From the NCBI RefSeq assembly GCF_014197015.1, contig NZ_JACIET010000001.1, positions 496,001 to 560,000 on the forward strand: a stretch of DNA of 64,000 nucleotides. Reading direction: 5' to 3'. This stretch comes from Niveibacterium umoris (lineage in GTDB: Bacteria > Pseudomonadota > Gammaproteobacteria > Burkholderiales > Rhodocyclaceae). Below the pieces are notes generated by a model. It searched no databases and was not told where the DNA came from. It saw only the letters and a list, made by a program, of their open reading frames with translations. The translations under genes were made by a program, and so were the position numbers. This document shows positions 33,475-42,224 of this stretch, in pieces; the stretch's first letter is position 1, and the number at the start of each line of letters is the position of its first letter.

Positions 33475-34483
33475 GGCCTCCCAGTTTCGCCGCGATCAGG
33501 TTGATCTCGCGGTCCTCCGGCGGCACCAGCCGCTCGATCCGCACGGCGTGGTAGCCGTGGCTGATGCCGTGTTTTCCTTCGAACGCCGGTACGCCATCCA
33601 CATGGCCCTGTACCAGATCCGGAATGTCGAGCGGGATGATGTCGCCCGCCTTGAATTGCACCACGTCGCGCAGCGATACCGTGGTCTTGCCCAGATCCAC
33701 CGTCAGCGCCAGTTCGATGCTCTGGATCTGCTTGGACATCAGGCCGACCCAGCGCTTGTCCTGCGTGAGGTGATCGGACTGCATCGTGCTGTAGAGCAGA
33801 TCGCGGATCGGTTCGACTGTGGAGTAGGGCAGGCAGAAGTGCATGTCAGCCTGCGTGCCGCCAAATTCCAGCGCGAAATTCATCGATACGACGATCTCGC
33901 TCGGCGTTGCGATGTTCGCGAACTGCGGGTTCATTTCCGAACGTACATATTCGAACTGGATGCCGAACACCGGCGCCCAGGCTTTTTCCATCTCCGAGAA
34001 CACCACCTGCAGCAGCCCGCGGATGATGCGTTGCTCGGTGGGCGTGAAGTCGCGACCTTCAACCCGGGTGTGAAAACGACCGTCGCCGCCGAACATGTTG
34101 TCGACCACCAGGAACACAAGGTTCGGGTCGAACACGATGAGGCCGGTGCCGCGCAGCGGCTTCACCATGATCAGGTTGAGGTTGGTCGGCACCACCAGGT
34201 TGCGGACAAACTCGCTGTACTTCTGCACCTTGATCGGCCCCACCGACACTTCGGTGTTGCGGTGCATGTAGTTGAACAGGCCGATGCGCAGGTTGCGCGC
34301 GAAGCGCTCGTTGATGAGTTCCATCGTGGGCATGCGCCCACGAACGATCCGCTCCTGTGTCGCCAGGTTGTAGTTGCGTATGCCGCTGGTATCGGCATCG
34401 CCCTGGTCGACTTCATCGGTTTCACCGGTGACGCCACGCAGTAGCGCATCGACCTCTTCCTGCGAGAGAAAGTCTTGTGCCAT
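33464..34483 (-). CDS. fliM: Flagellar motor switch protein FliM
   Basis: The 339-residue protein has the N-terminal CheY-binding segment (AQDFLSQEEVDALLRGV), the middle CheC-like domain (MPTMELINERFARNLRIGLFNYMHR) and a C-terminal SpoA domain. It transmits CheY-P binding to the rotor. It starts 30 bases after fliL and overlaps fliN. Confidence 0.97.
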   Translation of the reverse strand: MAQDFLSQEEVDALLRGVTGETDEVDQGDADTSGIRNYNLATQERIVRGRMPTMELINERFARNLRIGLFNYMHRNTEVSVGPIKVQKYSEFVRNLVVPTNLNLIMVKPLRGTGLIVFDPNLVFLVVDNMFGGDGRFHTRVEGRDFTPTEQRIIRGLLQVVFSEMEKAWAPVFGIQFEYVRSEMNPQFANIATPSEIVVSMNFALEFGGTQADMHFCLPYSTVEPIRDLLYSTMQSDHLTQDKRWVGLMSKQIQSIELALTVDLGKTTVSLRDVVQFKAGDIIPLDIPDLVQGHVDGVPAFEGKHGISHGYHAVRIERLVPPEDREINLIAAKLGGHDG

Positions 34484-34513
34484 GGTTGAGTCCCGGTGTG
34501 CTCCGTTACGTCC

Positions 34514-35080
34514 TTACTGAACGATGAATGATGTGAACAGCACGGCCACGATTGGCCCGCCTTCACCCTCGTCGCCGCCTTTTTTCTTCTTCTTCGGCTT
34601 CTCGTAACCCAGCGACGTGTTTGCCTCTTCCCTGATCTCGCCGGCAAGCGCTTCGCGGCCCTCCGGGTTAGCGATCTCGGAGGCCTTCTTGCCCGACAGC
34701 AGCATCAGGATGCGGTGGCGGATCTCCGGCATCAGTGCCTTGATCTGGTCGCCAGTGTGGGCGTCCGCGACCCGGAAGGACAAAACCACCTGCAAGTACT
34801 GTTCGCCGTTTTCCGGTTGCAGATTCACTACGAAGGGTTCGAGCGGCACGAACACCGGCGGCGCCTTCGGATCCACCGCATGCGCGGCGGGTTTTTCTTC
34901 TGCAGCCGCTTCTTCTTCACCTTCCGCCGCGGCTTTCTTCTTCTTGCTGAGCAGGAAGAAGGCGCCACCTGCAGCAATCGCCACCACCAGCGCCGCGACG
35001 ACGATGATGACCAGCATCTTCTTGCTCTTTTTCGGAGCGGCTTCGCCTTCGGCGGCGGGTTTAGCGGGCTTGCTCGACAT
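34514..35080 (-). CDS. fliL: Flagellar basal body-associated protein FliL
   Basis: The 188-residue protein has a cytoplasmic Lys-rich tip, one transmembrane helix (MLVIIVVAALVVAIAAGGAFFLL) and a periplasmic domain with YLQVVLSFRVADAHTGDQIKALMPEIRHRILMLLSGK, the FliL signature. FliL surrounds the stators. The linker after the helix is a charged K/E/A-rich repeat. A 141-base gap to fliK contains a short GC palindrome but no obvious promoter. Confidence 0.94.
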   Translation of the reverse strand: MSSKPAKPAAEGEAAPKKSKKMLVIIVVAALVVAIAAGGAFFLLSKKKKAAAEGEEEAAAEEKPAAHAVDPKAPPVFVPLEPFVVNLQPENGEQYLQVVLSFRVADAHTGDQIKALMPEIRHRILMLLSGKKASEIANPEGREALAGEIREEANTSLGYEKPKKKKKGGDEGEGGPIVAVLFTSFIVQ

Positions 35081-35221
35081 TGAAAAGTCCTTCTCGGTCA
35101 GTCGGTGTTGCCTTGCAGCCTTGCTGGCCGGCGCTGCGCCGGGGTAGAGGCTGCCAAGGAGGATTATTCCCCTTGTTTACGGCTGCCAAAGCGACGAACT
35201 GAGGCCTTCACGTCGTCCATT

Positions 35222-36571
35222 TCAAGCGAAGGTGTCAATCATTCCCCTGCCTGCAGACCACACGGCCCGACTCGCAGCGGGAATCACGTCACCTTCATCC
35301 ATTTGTGTCCGGCTGCCCGTGCGCGATCCACCGGACCATCCGGGGTTCTCCTGCGACGGGTCTTTCGTGCTGTTTGCGCTCACGTTGACCTGCCCCAGGC
35401 TCAGCCCGGCGTCAGTCATCAACTCACGCAAGCGCGGCAAGGACTGCTCGATGGCTTCACGCGCGGCGGGCGTTGCCGTCACGAAGCTGGCGGTGGTCTG
35501 GTCGCCATTCACATGCAGCGTGATCTCGACGCGCCCCAGATGCGGTGGCGTCAGGATCAACTCTGCGCGGCCCAGTTCCTTGCCGGCCATCCACACCATC
35601 CGATTGCCGACATCGTCGGCCCAGCCTTGCTGCGACACCGGCGTACGGACCGCGAACTGCGGTGCGTCGGTTCGGGCGGCCTCGGCGGTGCGCGACGCCG
35701 TCGTGGCCGACAAGGCTTGCGCGGCGGCTTGCGTGGCATCCCCCGCCTGGATGGGCGTGTCGGTGGCAAGCAGTTTCTGCGTAGGCACCGCACTGGCCAG
35801 CGCTTCTTTACTGGACTGTGCAGTGATTGCCGCGGCACTGTCTGCGCGCACGGTCGCAAGCACTGACTGGGCGGCGTTGATGTCGGTCGCCTTCGGATGA
35901 TCAGATGTTGCCGTAGATGACACCTGCGAGGAGAAAAGCGTCGCACCAATCTTGCCGCCATCGGGATCTGCTGAGCTGGCGCCTGGTTGCGCGCCGACAG
36001 CCGCTGCCGGCACTGTCGCAGTTGGAAGCAAGTTGGCTCTGCCGGATTGCCCACTGTTAGCCGGTGCATTTCCTGTCGCAGTCGGAGGCGCATTGTTTGC
36101 CCCAGGCTGCGCGCCATTCGCTGCGGCAGTTACTGCCGCTGTCGGCAGCAGATTGCCGGCTTGCGGCAAGGCGCTGGCATCGCTTGCCGCTGCCGCGGGC
36201 TCGGTTGCGGCAGGCGCGATGCTGGCGGCGGGCGTTGCCTCGACGGCTTTGTCCGCATTGGGTGTGGCGCCGAATGCGGCGAGCAGGGCAGCCGCGATCT
36301 GCGCCAGTTGCGCCGGGTCTTCACCGCTCGCCTGCGCGTCGTCAGACTGCTCGGCGGAACCCTTGCCGTCGACAGCCTTGCCTTGTGGCGGCTGGCTTTG
36401 CGCGCCTTGGTTCGCCTTGACCTTGGCGTCCAGCGTATTGGCAAAGCTGCCTTGCTGATCGCCTTGTGTGCGCTGTTCGGACGCGTTTGCTGGCGCGCTC
36501 CCCTGTACCGGTGACGTCGGTGCGACTGCAGCGGGCATCGGGCTTGGGGTGACAGTGTTCAGTGCTGACAT
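35222..36571 (-). CDS. fliK: Flagellar hook-length control protein FliK
   Basis: The 449-residue protein has a long Ala/Gln/Pro-rich N-terminal ruler and a conserved C-terminal domain (GRAELILTPPHLGRVEITLHVNGDQTTASFVTATPAAREAIEQSLPRLRELMTDAGLSLGQVNV). FliK measures hook length and triggers the FlhB switch. The ruler includes a 21-residue segment repeated with a 40-residue period (residues 140-160 and 180-200). It begins 48 bases after a sigma-54 promoter and can be expressed separately from fliFGHIJ. Confidence 0.92.
   Translation of the reverse strand: MSALNTVTPSPMPAAVAPTSPVQGSAPANASEQRTQGDQQGSFANTLDAKVKANQGAQSQPPQGKAVDGKGSAEQSDDAQASGEDPAQLAQIAAALLAAFGATPNADKAVEATPAASIAPAATEPAAAASDASALPQAGNLLPTAAVTAAANGAQPGANNAPPTATGNAPANSGQSGRANLLPTATVPAAAVGAQPGASSADPDGGKIGATLFSSQVSSTATSDHPKATDINAAQSVLATVRADSAAAITAQSSKEALASAVPTQKLLATDTPIQAGDATQAAAQALSATTASRTAEAARTDAPQFAVRTPVSQQGWADDVGNRMVWMAGKELGRAELILTPPHLGRVEITLHVNGDQTTASFVTATPAAREAIEQSLPRLRELMTDAGLSLGQVNVSANSTKDPSQENPGWSGGSRTGSRTQMDEGDVIPAASRAVWSAGRGMIDTFA
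35972..36154 (-). repeat. Tandem repeat within fliK (120-bp period)
   Basis: Residues 140-160 (36092-36154) and 180-200 (35972-36034) read NLLPTAAVTAAANGAQPGA and NLLPTATVPAAAVGAQPGA plus two residues. The DNA copies have diverged at many third positions, so the duplication is not recent. Confidence 0.7.
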
Positions 36572-36618
36572 TCCGGACTCCTCGGGGTTTGCCGCCCGTT
36601 TGGGTTACCGGCTGATCA

Positions 36619-36633
36619 GCAAAGCCCGTGCCA
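36619..36633 (-). promoter_or_regulatory. Sigma-54 promoter of fliK
   Basis: On the minus strand TGGCACG-GGCT-TTGC is a perfect match to the -24/-12 consensus. It lies in the fliJ-fliK gap, 48 bases before the fliK ATG, and can drive fliK-fliL-fliM-fliN. No good CGGCA-N5-TGCCG pair is seen at the -72/-94 positions within fliJ. Confidence 0.85.
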
Positions 36634-36647
36634 GCGGGCTTGAAGGC

Positions 36648-37115
36648 CTATTCGCCGGCCTCGGACTCGTCGTCAGCGTCCTGCGATTTGCCGCGATAAA
36701 GCTTGGCGGAGTGCTCGTCTGTGATGCGCTGCTCGGCGCGGTGTTCCTTGCGCAGGGCGTGGGCTTGCTGGCGCGAGGCGAGGGTGTCGAAAGCCTTCTT
36801 GCGATTGCGTTCATCCACCCAGGCCTGCTTGCCTGCGACGACCTGATCGCGCGCGCGGGCGACGACCTGCTCCTGCTCGAACACGGCTTCATCGAGCTTG
36901 GCGAGGAAGGTTGAATAGTTGCGCCAGGCATCCGGCGATATGCCGGTTTGCGCTGCGGACTTGAAGCGCTCGTGGTATTCGGCGCGGTATTGCACCAGGA
37001 TCTCGAGCTTCTGCTCATGCGCTTGCCCGCTCGCCAGCAATTCGCCAAGGCGCTTTGCCGCATCGTCCATGCGGTTTTGGGCGAGTTCGAGAAGGGTTTG
37101 CAGTGCGTTGGCCAT
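36648..37115 (-). CDS. fliJ: Flagellar export protein FliJ
   Basis: The 155-residue protein is predicted as an all-helical coiled coil (LLELAQNRMDDAAKRLGELLASGQAHEQKLEILVQYRAEYHERF), the expected FliJ form. FliJ couples the ATPase FliI to the gate. It lies 75 bases downstream of fliI in the usual order and is the last gene before the internal sigma-54 promoter. Confidence 0.9.
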   Translation of the reverse strand: MANALQTLLELAQNRMDDAAKRLGELLASGQAHEQKLEILVQYRAEYHERFKSAAQTGISPDAWRNYSTFLAKLDEAVFEQEQVVARARDQVVAGKQAWVDERNRKKAFDTLASRQQAHALRKEHRAEQRITDEHSAKLYRGKSQDADDESEAGE

Positions 37116-37190
37116 GCTCGGGTTGCAGCTTCATCCGGCGGGGTGCCGCACTTCAATATATACGCCAAGCTGCCGTGGGCAAAATGCCCA

Positions 37191-38594
37191 TCAGGTTTCA
37201 ACGCCGAACAAGGTGTGCAGGGCGGCAAGGCTTTGTTCATAACCGGCGCGTTCGTCGATGCCTTGCTGCAGAAAAGCCTCCAGCTGCGGGTAGGCACGTA
37301 CTGCCTCATCGAGCAGAACATCCGAGCCTGGCTGGTAGGCGCCAACCGCGATCAGGTCGCGTGAGCGCTGGTAGCGCGAGAAGAGCTGCTTGAATCGCCG
37401 CACCAGTTCGAAGTGCGTCGGCTTGATCAGGTTGTGCATCGCGCGCGAGATCGATTGCTCGATGTCGATCGCCGGGTAGTGCCCCTGATCGGCCAGCGCG
37501 CGCGACAACACGATGTGGCCGTCGAGGATTGCGCGGGCCGCGTCCGCGATCGGATCCTGCTGATCGTCACCTTCCGCCAGCACCGTGTAGAAGGCGGTGA
37601 TCGAACCGCCGCCTTCCGGGCCATTGCCGGCCCGTTCCACCAGCGCCGGCAGGCGCGCGAATACCGACGGCGGGTAGCCGCGGGTCACAGGTGGTTCGCC
37701 GATCGCCAGCGCGATCTCGCGCTGGGCCATTGCGTAACGGGTCAGCGAGTCCATGATCAGCAGCACCTGTTTGCCCTGATCGCGGAAATGTTCGGCGATG
37801 GTGGTGGCGTAAGCGGCACCCTGCAGGCGCATCAGCGGGCTGGTGTCGGCCGGCGCGGCCACCACCACCGAGCGGGCCCGGCCCGCGACGCCCAGGTTCT
37901 GCTCGATGAACTCCTTCACTTCGCGGCCGCGTTCGCCGATCAGCCCGACGACAATCACCTCGGCTTCGGTGTAGCGGGCCATCATGCTGATCAGCACCGA
38001 CTTGCCGACGCCGGAGCCGGCGAACAATCCCATCCGCTGGCCGCGGCCGATCGTCAGCATCGCGTTGATGGCGCGGATTCCGACATCGAGGCTGGCGTCG
38101 ATCGGTGCGCGCGAGAGCGGATTGAAGGGGCGACTCTGCAGCGAGCGGGTGTGCTTGACCTGCAGCGGGCCGTGGCCGTCGAGCGGGCGGCCGGCGCCAT
38201 CGACGACGCGGCCAAGCAGTTCATCGCCCACCGGCAAGTGCTTGGCACGGTCAGACGCGCGGCGGCGTGGTTCCACCCGTTCTGTGGTGGTGAGCTTGGG
38301 TTGCGCGGGGTCGTTGGGCACTACCTGTGCGCCGGGGGCCAGACCGAACACATCGTCGGTCGGCATCATGTAGAGCTTGTCGCCGGTGAAGCCGACCACT
38401 TCGGCTTCGACCGAGCCCCCGCCCGGAATCAGGATGCGACAGCCCGACCCGAGCGGCAGTTTCAGCCCGGAGGCTTCCATCACCAGCCCGTTGATGCGGG
38501 TCAGGCGGCCGGCGACCTGGTAGGGCGTGGCGACGCTGGCCATCTTGCCGCAATCGACCAGATAGTCACGCCAGGAGGTGGCGAGGCGGCTCAT
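37191..38594 (-). CDS. fliI: Flagellum-specific ATPase FliI
   Basis: The 467-residue protein is a V/F-type ATPase for flagellar export. Walker A is [13 protein letters not shown], followed by the [13 protein letters not shown] region, Walker [26 protein letters not shown] and the [10 protein letters not shown] segment. The length is in the family range. Its ATG overlaps the fliH stop (ATGA). Confidence 0.97.
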   Translation of the reverse strand: MSRLATSWRDYLVDCGKMASVATPYQVAGRLTRINGLVMEASGLKLPLGSGCRILIPGGGSVEAEVVGFTGDKLYMMPTDDVFGLAPGAQVVPNDPAQPKLTTTERVEPRRRASDRAKHLPVGDELLGRVVDGAGRPLDGHGPLQVKHTRSLQSRPFNPLSRAPIDASLDVGIRAINAMLTIGRGQRMGLFAGSGVGKSVLISMMARYTEAEVIVVGLIGERGREVKEFIEQNLGVAGRARSVVVAAPADTSPLMRLQGAAYATTIAEHFRDQGKQVLLIMDSLTRYAMAQREIALAIGEPPVTRGYPPSVFARLPALVERAGNGPEGGGSITAFYTVLAEGDDQQDPIADAARAILDGHIVLSRALADQGHYPAIDIEQSISRAMHNLIKPTHFELVRRFKQLFSRYQRSRDLIAVGAYQPGSDVLLDEAVRAYPQLEAFLQQGIDERAGYEQSLAALHTLFGVET

Positions 38595-39310
38595 CAGTCG
38601 TCTTCCCAGGGATGTTCGCGCGACAGGTTTTCGACCACGCGGCGCCAGCGGGTCGCGACCGTTGCGTCGAGATGCGTGCCGGCCACCTCGATTCTGCAGC
38701 CGCCGCGTTCGACGCTGTCATCCTCGATGATGCGGTGGCCAGCGTGGGCGTACTGCTCGCCGAGGTACTGGCGGACGAGGGCCGAGTCTTCGGTATGCAC
38801 ATGCAGCGTCGCGTGTTGCTGGGGCATCTGGTTCAGCGCCTCGCGCACGACAATCAGCAGCGATTCGGGGCGATGCACGACATGATCGCGCACCACCAGG
38901 CGCGCCACCTCGAGTGCCAGGGCCAGGATTTCCGCGCCCACCGTTTCGTCGAAGTGGCTCAGGTTCTCGTCGAACTGGCTCAGCAACTGATGCAGCTCCG
39001 CCGCTTCCAGGCGACCGCGCGCGCTGCCTTCCTCGTACCCGATGTCGTAGCCGGCCTTGTAGGCCTCCTGGTGGATCTGTTCGACCTCGTCGGCGGTGGG
39101 CAGATGGATGCCCGGCGCAATCTCGATCTGTCCGTTGCCTTGCGGCAATTCTGCGGGCTCGGGTTCCGGCGGCAGCACCGCTGGCTCTGGCTCGGCAAGA
39201 ACCGGCGCCACCTCGGGCTCGGGTTGGGACGGTCTGCCGAAGTCCTCGAACTGGACCCGGCGGTAGGCGCCGGCTGCCTGTGTTGCACGGATGACGAGAT
39301 CGGTCGACAT
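38594..39310 (-). CDS. fliH: Flagellar assembly protein FliH
   Basis: The 238-residue protein has a variable Pro/Glu-rich N-terminus, the GxxxG-type segment [24 protein letters not shown] and a C-terminal FliI-binding domain ([31 protein letters not shown]). It regulates FliI. It starts 18 bases after fliG and overlaps fliI by one base. Confidence 0.92.
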   Translation of the reverse strand: MSTDLVIRATQAAGAYRRVQFEDFGRPSQPEPEVAPVLAEPEPAVLPPEPEPAELPQGNGQIEIAPGIHLPTADEVEQIHQEAYKAGYDIGYEEGSARGRLEAAELHQLLSQFDENLSHFDETVGAEILALALEVARLVVRDHVVHRPESLLIVVREALNQMPQQHATLHVHTEDSALVRQYLGEQYAHAGHRIIEDDSVERGGCRIEVAGTHLDATVATRWRRVVENLSREHPWEDD

Positions 39311-39328
39311 GGGCTATTCCGTATCCGC

Positions 39329-40327
39329 TCAGACGAAGTCGTCGCCGCCCTTGCCGCCCAGCTGGATCTGGCCTTCCTCGGCGAGGCGGCGGGCGATCTT
39401 GAGGATTTCCTTCTGCGAGGCTTCCACCTCGGAGAGGCGCACCGGGCCTTTCGATTCGAGGTCTTCGCGCAGCATTTCGGCAGCACGCTGCGACATGTTC
39501 TTGAACACCTTCTCGCGCATTTCCGGGTTGGCGCCCTTGAGCGCGATGACCAGCTGGTCGGACTGCACTTCGCGCAGGATCGTCTGGATCCCGCGATCGT
39601 CCACGTCCATCAGGTTGTCGAAGACGAACATCTCGTCGAGGATGCGCTGCGCCAGATCCGGGTCGTACTCGCGCACATTGTCGAGGATCGCGGTCTCAGC
39701 GGCACTGCCGACGAAGTTGAGGATGTCCGCCGCGTGGCGCACGCCGCCGATCGAGGTCTTCTTGAGCTGGGTGGAACCCGACAGCACACGCGTCAGTGCC
39801 TCGTTCAGCTCTTTCAGCGCGGTCGGTTGAACCCCGTCCAGCGTGGCGATGCGCAGGAGCACGTCGTTGCGCTGGCGCTCGGTGAAGTGCTTCAGGATCT
39901 CGCCGGCGTGGTCGAACTCCAGGTGCACCAGGATCGTGGCGATGATCTGCGGGTGCTCGTTCTTGATCAGGTCGGCCGCGGTGGCGGCGTCCATCCACTT
40001 CAGCGACTCGATGCCGGCCGTATCCGAGCCTTGCAGCACGCGAGAGAGCAGGTTGGCCGCCCGCTCGTCGCCGAGCGCCTTGGTCAGCATGATGCGGATC
40101 TTCTCGTCGTCCGCCTGTACCGGCGAGCTCTTCGCGGCATAGATCGCGACTTCGTTGATCAGCGCCTCGATGGCCTCGCGGCCTTGCGGGGTGAGCTTGG
40201 TCATCGCCAGACCGAGCTTCTGCACCTCGCGCGGCGTCATGTGCTTGAGGATGTCGGCCGCTTCGTCCGGGCCGAGCGTGAGCAAGAGCAGCGCGGCTTT
40301 GTTGATTCCCTCTTCAGCGTCGCTCAT
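39329..40327 (-). CDS. fliG: Flagellar motor switch protein FliG
   Basis: The 332-residue protein is the standard length. The middle domain EHPQIIATILVHLEFDHAGEILKHF and the torque-generating C-terminal helix MFVFDNLMDVDDRGIQTILREVQSDQLVIALKGA with its charged residues are conserved. FliG connects FliF to the C-ring and interacts with the stator. It overlaps the end of fliF by 14 bases. Confidence 0.98.
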   Translation of the reverse strand: MSDAEEGINKAALLLLTLGPDEAADILKHMTPREVQKLGLAMTKLTPQGREAIEALINEVAIYAAKSSPVQADDEKIRIMLTKALGDERAANLLSRVLQGSDTAGIESLKWMDAATAADLIKNEHPQIIATILVHLEFDHAGEILKHFTERQRNDVLLRIATLDGVQPTALKELNEALTRVLSGSTQLKKTSIGGVRHAADILNFVGSAAETAILDNVREYDPDLAQRILDEMFVFDNLMDVDDRGIQTILREVQSDQLVIALKGANPEMREKVFKNMSQRAAEMLREDLESKGPVRLSEVEASQKEILKIARRLAEEGQIQLGGKGGDDFV

Positions 40328-42044
40328 TCGGCTGGCTCCCCATCCATTCCTTCATCAGCGTGGCGATCACCTTCGGGTTCTTGACCGCGATCTCGCGCAC
40401 CTTGGCGATCTTGCGGTCGAAGCTCATGCGGGCAATTTCCTCCATCCGCACTTCTGGCGGCAAGAGCTGGTCGTCCGGAATCTCGCCCGCCTCGTTGAGT
40501 GTGACCACGACGCCTTCCTCCTCGCCTTCTTCGCCTTCGCCGGGCACTTCCTCGCCGGCTTCCAGTTCCGGCGGGGGCGGCGGGGCCACTGTCCTGACCA
40601 GCGGGCGCAGCACGCGCAGCCACAGGAACCCGGCCAGCAACGCAAACAGCAGCCAGCGCCCGATATCCATGGCCAGTGCGCGCAGCTCCGGATCCTTCCA
40701 CCACGGCAGCTCTTCGCCCTTGCGCAGGAACTCGGTGAACGGCGCATTGGCGACGTTGACCGTGTCGCCCCGCTGGTCGTTATAGCCCACCGCTTCGCGG
40801 ACGAGCTCATTCACCTGCTTCATTTCGGCATCTGACAGCGCAACGGTCTTTACGTTGCCCTTCGCGTCGCGCTCGGTCTTGTGGTTAACCACCACGGCCA
40901 CCGACAGGCGGCGGATCTGGCCGAGGGCGCGCTTGGTGTGCTGGACGGTCTTGTCGAGCTCGTAGTTGGTCGTCGACGTTTTGCTCGTCGACAGCGGCTG
41001 CGCCTGGTTCGCCGCGCCGGGCGTGCCGGGGGCGGCCGGGGTGGTGATCGGCGCGGTGGCCGGCACCGGCGGCTGATTGCTCAAGGCGCCCGGCACGCCG
41101 GCGGGTGCCGGTTGCATGGTGGTGTTGTCGGCCAGTTGCTGGCTGCGGATGGCCTGCTTCGGGCTCGGGTTCGGCGCGAAGGTCTCGGCGGTCTGTTCCT
41201 GCTGGTCGAAGTCGATGTCCGCCGTGACCTGCGCGCGCATGTTCGCCTGGCCAACGATCGGCTCGAGGATGCTTTCGATGCGGCGTACGAAGCGGTCTTC
41301 GATGTCGCGCACATACTTGATCTGCGTCGCGTCGAGCCCGGAAGGATCCGCCTTGGTGGTGAGCAGGTTGCCGTTCTGGTCGAGCACGCTGACCGCCGAC
41401 GCGGTCAGTTGCGGCACCGCAGCCGATACAAGGTTCACGATGCCGGCGATCTGTCCGCCGTCGAGTGCGCGCCCGGCATGCAGGGTCAGCACCACCGAGG
41501 CCGAGGGTTTCTGTTCGTCACGCAGGAAGGCGGTCTGTTTCGGGATGGCCAGGTGCACACGGGCGTTCTGCACCGCGTTCAATGACCCGATCGTGCGACC
41601 CAGCTCGCCCTCCAGCGCGCGCTGGTAATTCACCTGTTCGTTGAATTGCGACAGGCCGATGCGGTTGCCTTCCATCAGCTCGAAGCCGACCGAGCCGCCT
41701 TTGGGCAGACCCTGTGCGGCAAGGCGCAGCCGCAGCTCGGCGGCCTGGTTGGCCGGAACGAGGATCGCCGAACCGTTGTCGGTCACCTTGAAGGGGACGT
41801 TCTGTGCCTGCAGCGCGGTGACGATGGCGCCACCATCCTTTTCCGCGAGCCCCGAGAACAGCACCGAGTAGTTCGGCTGCTTGCTCCACAGCCACACGCC
41901 GGTCAGCACTGCGATCGACATCGCGATGGCCGCAGCGCCGGCGATCTTCTGCCGCGCGGTCAGGCGGTTGAAGTTCTCGCGGATCAGCTCGATCGGAGAC
42001 TGCGGCGGTGCTGGCTGGTCTGCAGTGAGTTCGGCGTCGGCCAT
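40314..42044 (-). CDS. fliF: Flagellar MS-ring protein FliF
   Basis: The 576-residue protein has two transmembrane helices flanking a large periplasmic region with the secretin-like domain (GLPKGGSVGFELMEGNRIGLSQFNEQVNYQRALEGELGRTI). The C-terminal cytoplasmic tail binds FliG. A Pro/Ala/Gln-rich segment lies around residues 300-350. It is the first gene of the fliFGHIJ unit and is divergent from flrB, with activator sites and a probable sigma-54 promoter in the 180-base gap. Confidence 0.97.
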   Translation of the reverse strand: MADAELTADQPAPPQSPIELIRENFNRLTARQKIAGAAAIAMSIAVLTGVWLWSKQPNYSVLFSGLAEKDGGAIVTALQAQNVPFKVTDNGSAILVPANQAAELRLRLAAQGLPKGGSVGFELMEGNRIGLSQFNEQVNYQRALEGELGRTIGSLNAVQNARVHLAIPKQTAFLRDEQKPSASVVLTLHAGRALDGGQIAGIVNLVSAAVPQLTASAVSVLDQNGNLLTTKADPSGLDATQIKYVRDIEDRFVRRIESILEPIVGQANMRAQVTADIDFDQQEQTAETFAPNPSPKQAIRSQQLADNTTMQPAPAGVPGALSNQPPVPATAPITTPAAPGTPGAANQAQPLSTSKTSTTNYELDKTVQHTKRALGQIRRLSVAVVVNHKTERDAKGNVKTVALSDAEMKQVNELVREAVGYNDQRGDTVNVANAPFTEFLRKGEELPWWKDPELRALAMDIGRWLLFALLAGFLWLRVLRPLVRTVAPPPPPELEAGEEVPGEGEEGEEEGVVVTLNEAGEIPDDQLLPPEVRMEEIARMSFDRKIAKVREIAVKNPKVIATLMKEWMGSQPNERR

Positions 42045-42100
42045 GGTCGTGACCTCTTGGGCGCAAAGGCCCTTTTATGGATGGGCGCATTGTGTTGCCG

Positions 42101-42115
42101 GCAAGGCAAGTGCAA
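42101..42115 (-). promoter_or_regulatory. Probable sigma-54 promoter of fliF
   Basis: On the minus strand TTGCAC-TTGCC-TTGC resembles TGGCAC-N5-TTGC with correct 10-base spacing between -24 and -12, but the -24 dinucleotide is TG instead of GG. It lies 57 bases before the fliF ATG. Confidence 0.5.
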
Positions 42116-42127
42116 AGTCCGTTTAAG

Positions 42128-42163
42128 CGGCAGTTTTTGCCGCCTATTCAGCGCTTGTTGCCG
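42128..42163. promoter_or_regulatory. Tandem CGGCA-N5-TGCCG sites between fliF and flrB
   Basis: CGGCA-GTTTT-TGCCG (42128-42142) is exact and CAGCG-CTTGT-TGCCG (42149-42163) matches 8 of 10, with centres 21 bp apart. The distance to the candidate fliF promoter is only 22 and 43 bases, shorter than at flhF and flgB. Either the promoter call is wrong or the site works differently here, for example on the divergent flrBC operon. Confidence 0.55.
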
Positions 42164-42224
42164 GTTGTGTGCAGCTAATCTGCGGGTAGGGCCGGAAAAA
42201 GGGCTCTGAGCGCTCCACCCAATC

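Noticed and set aside
38612-40384. 590-codon plus-strand frame opposite fliG-fliH
   Set aside because: It is antisense to conserved flagellar genes and has no ribosome site or domain.
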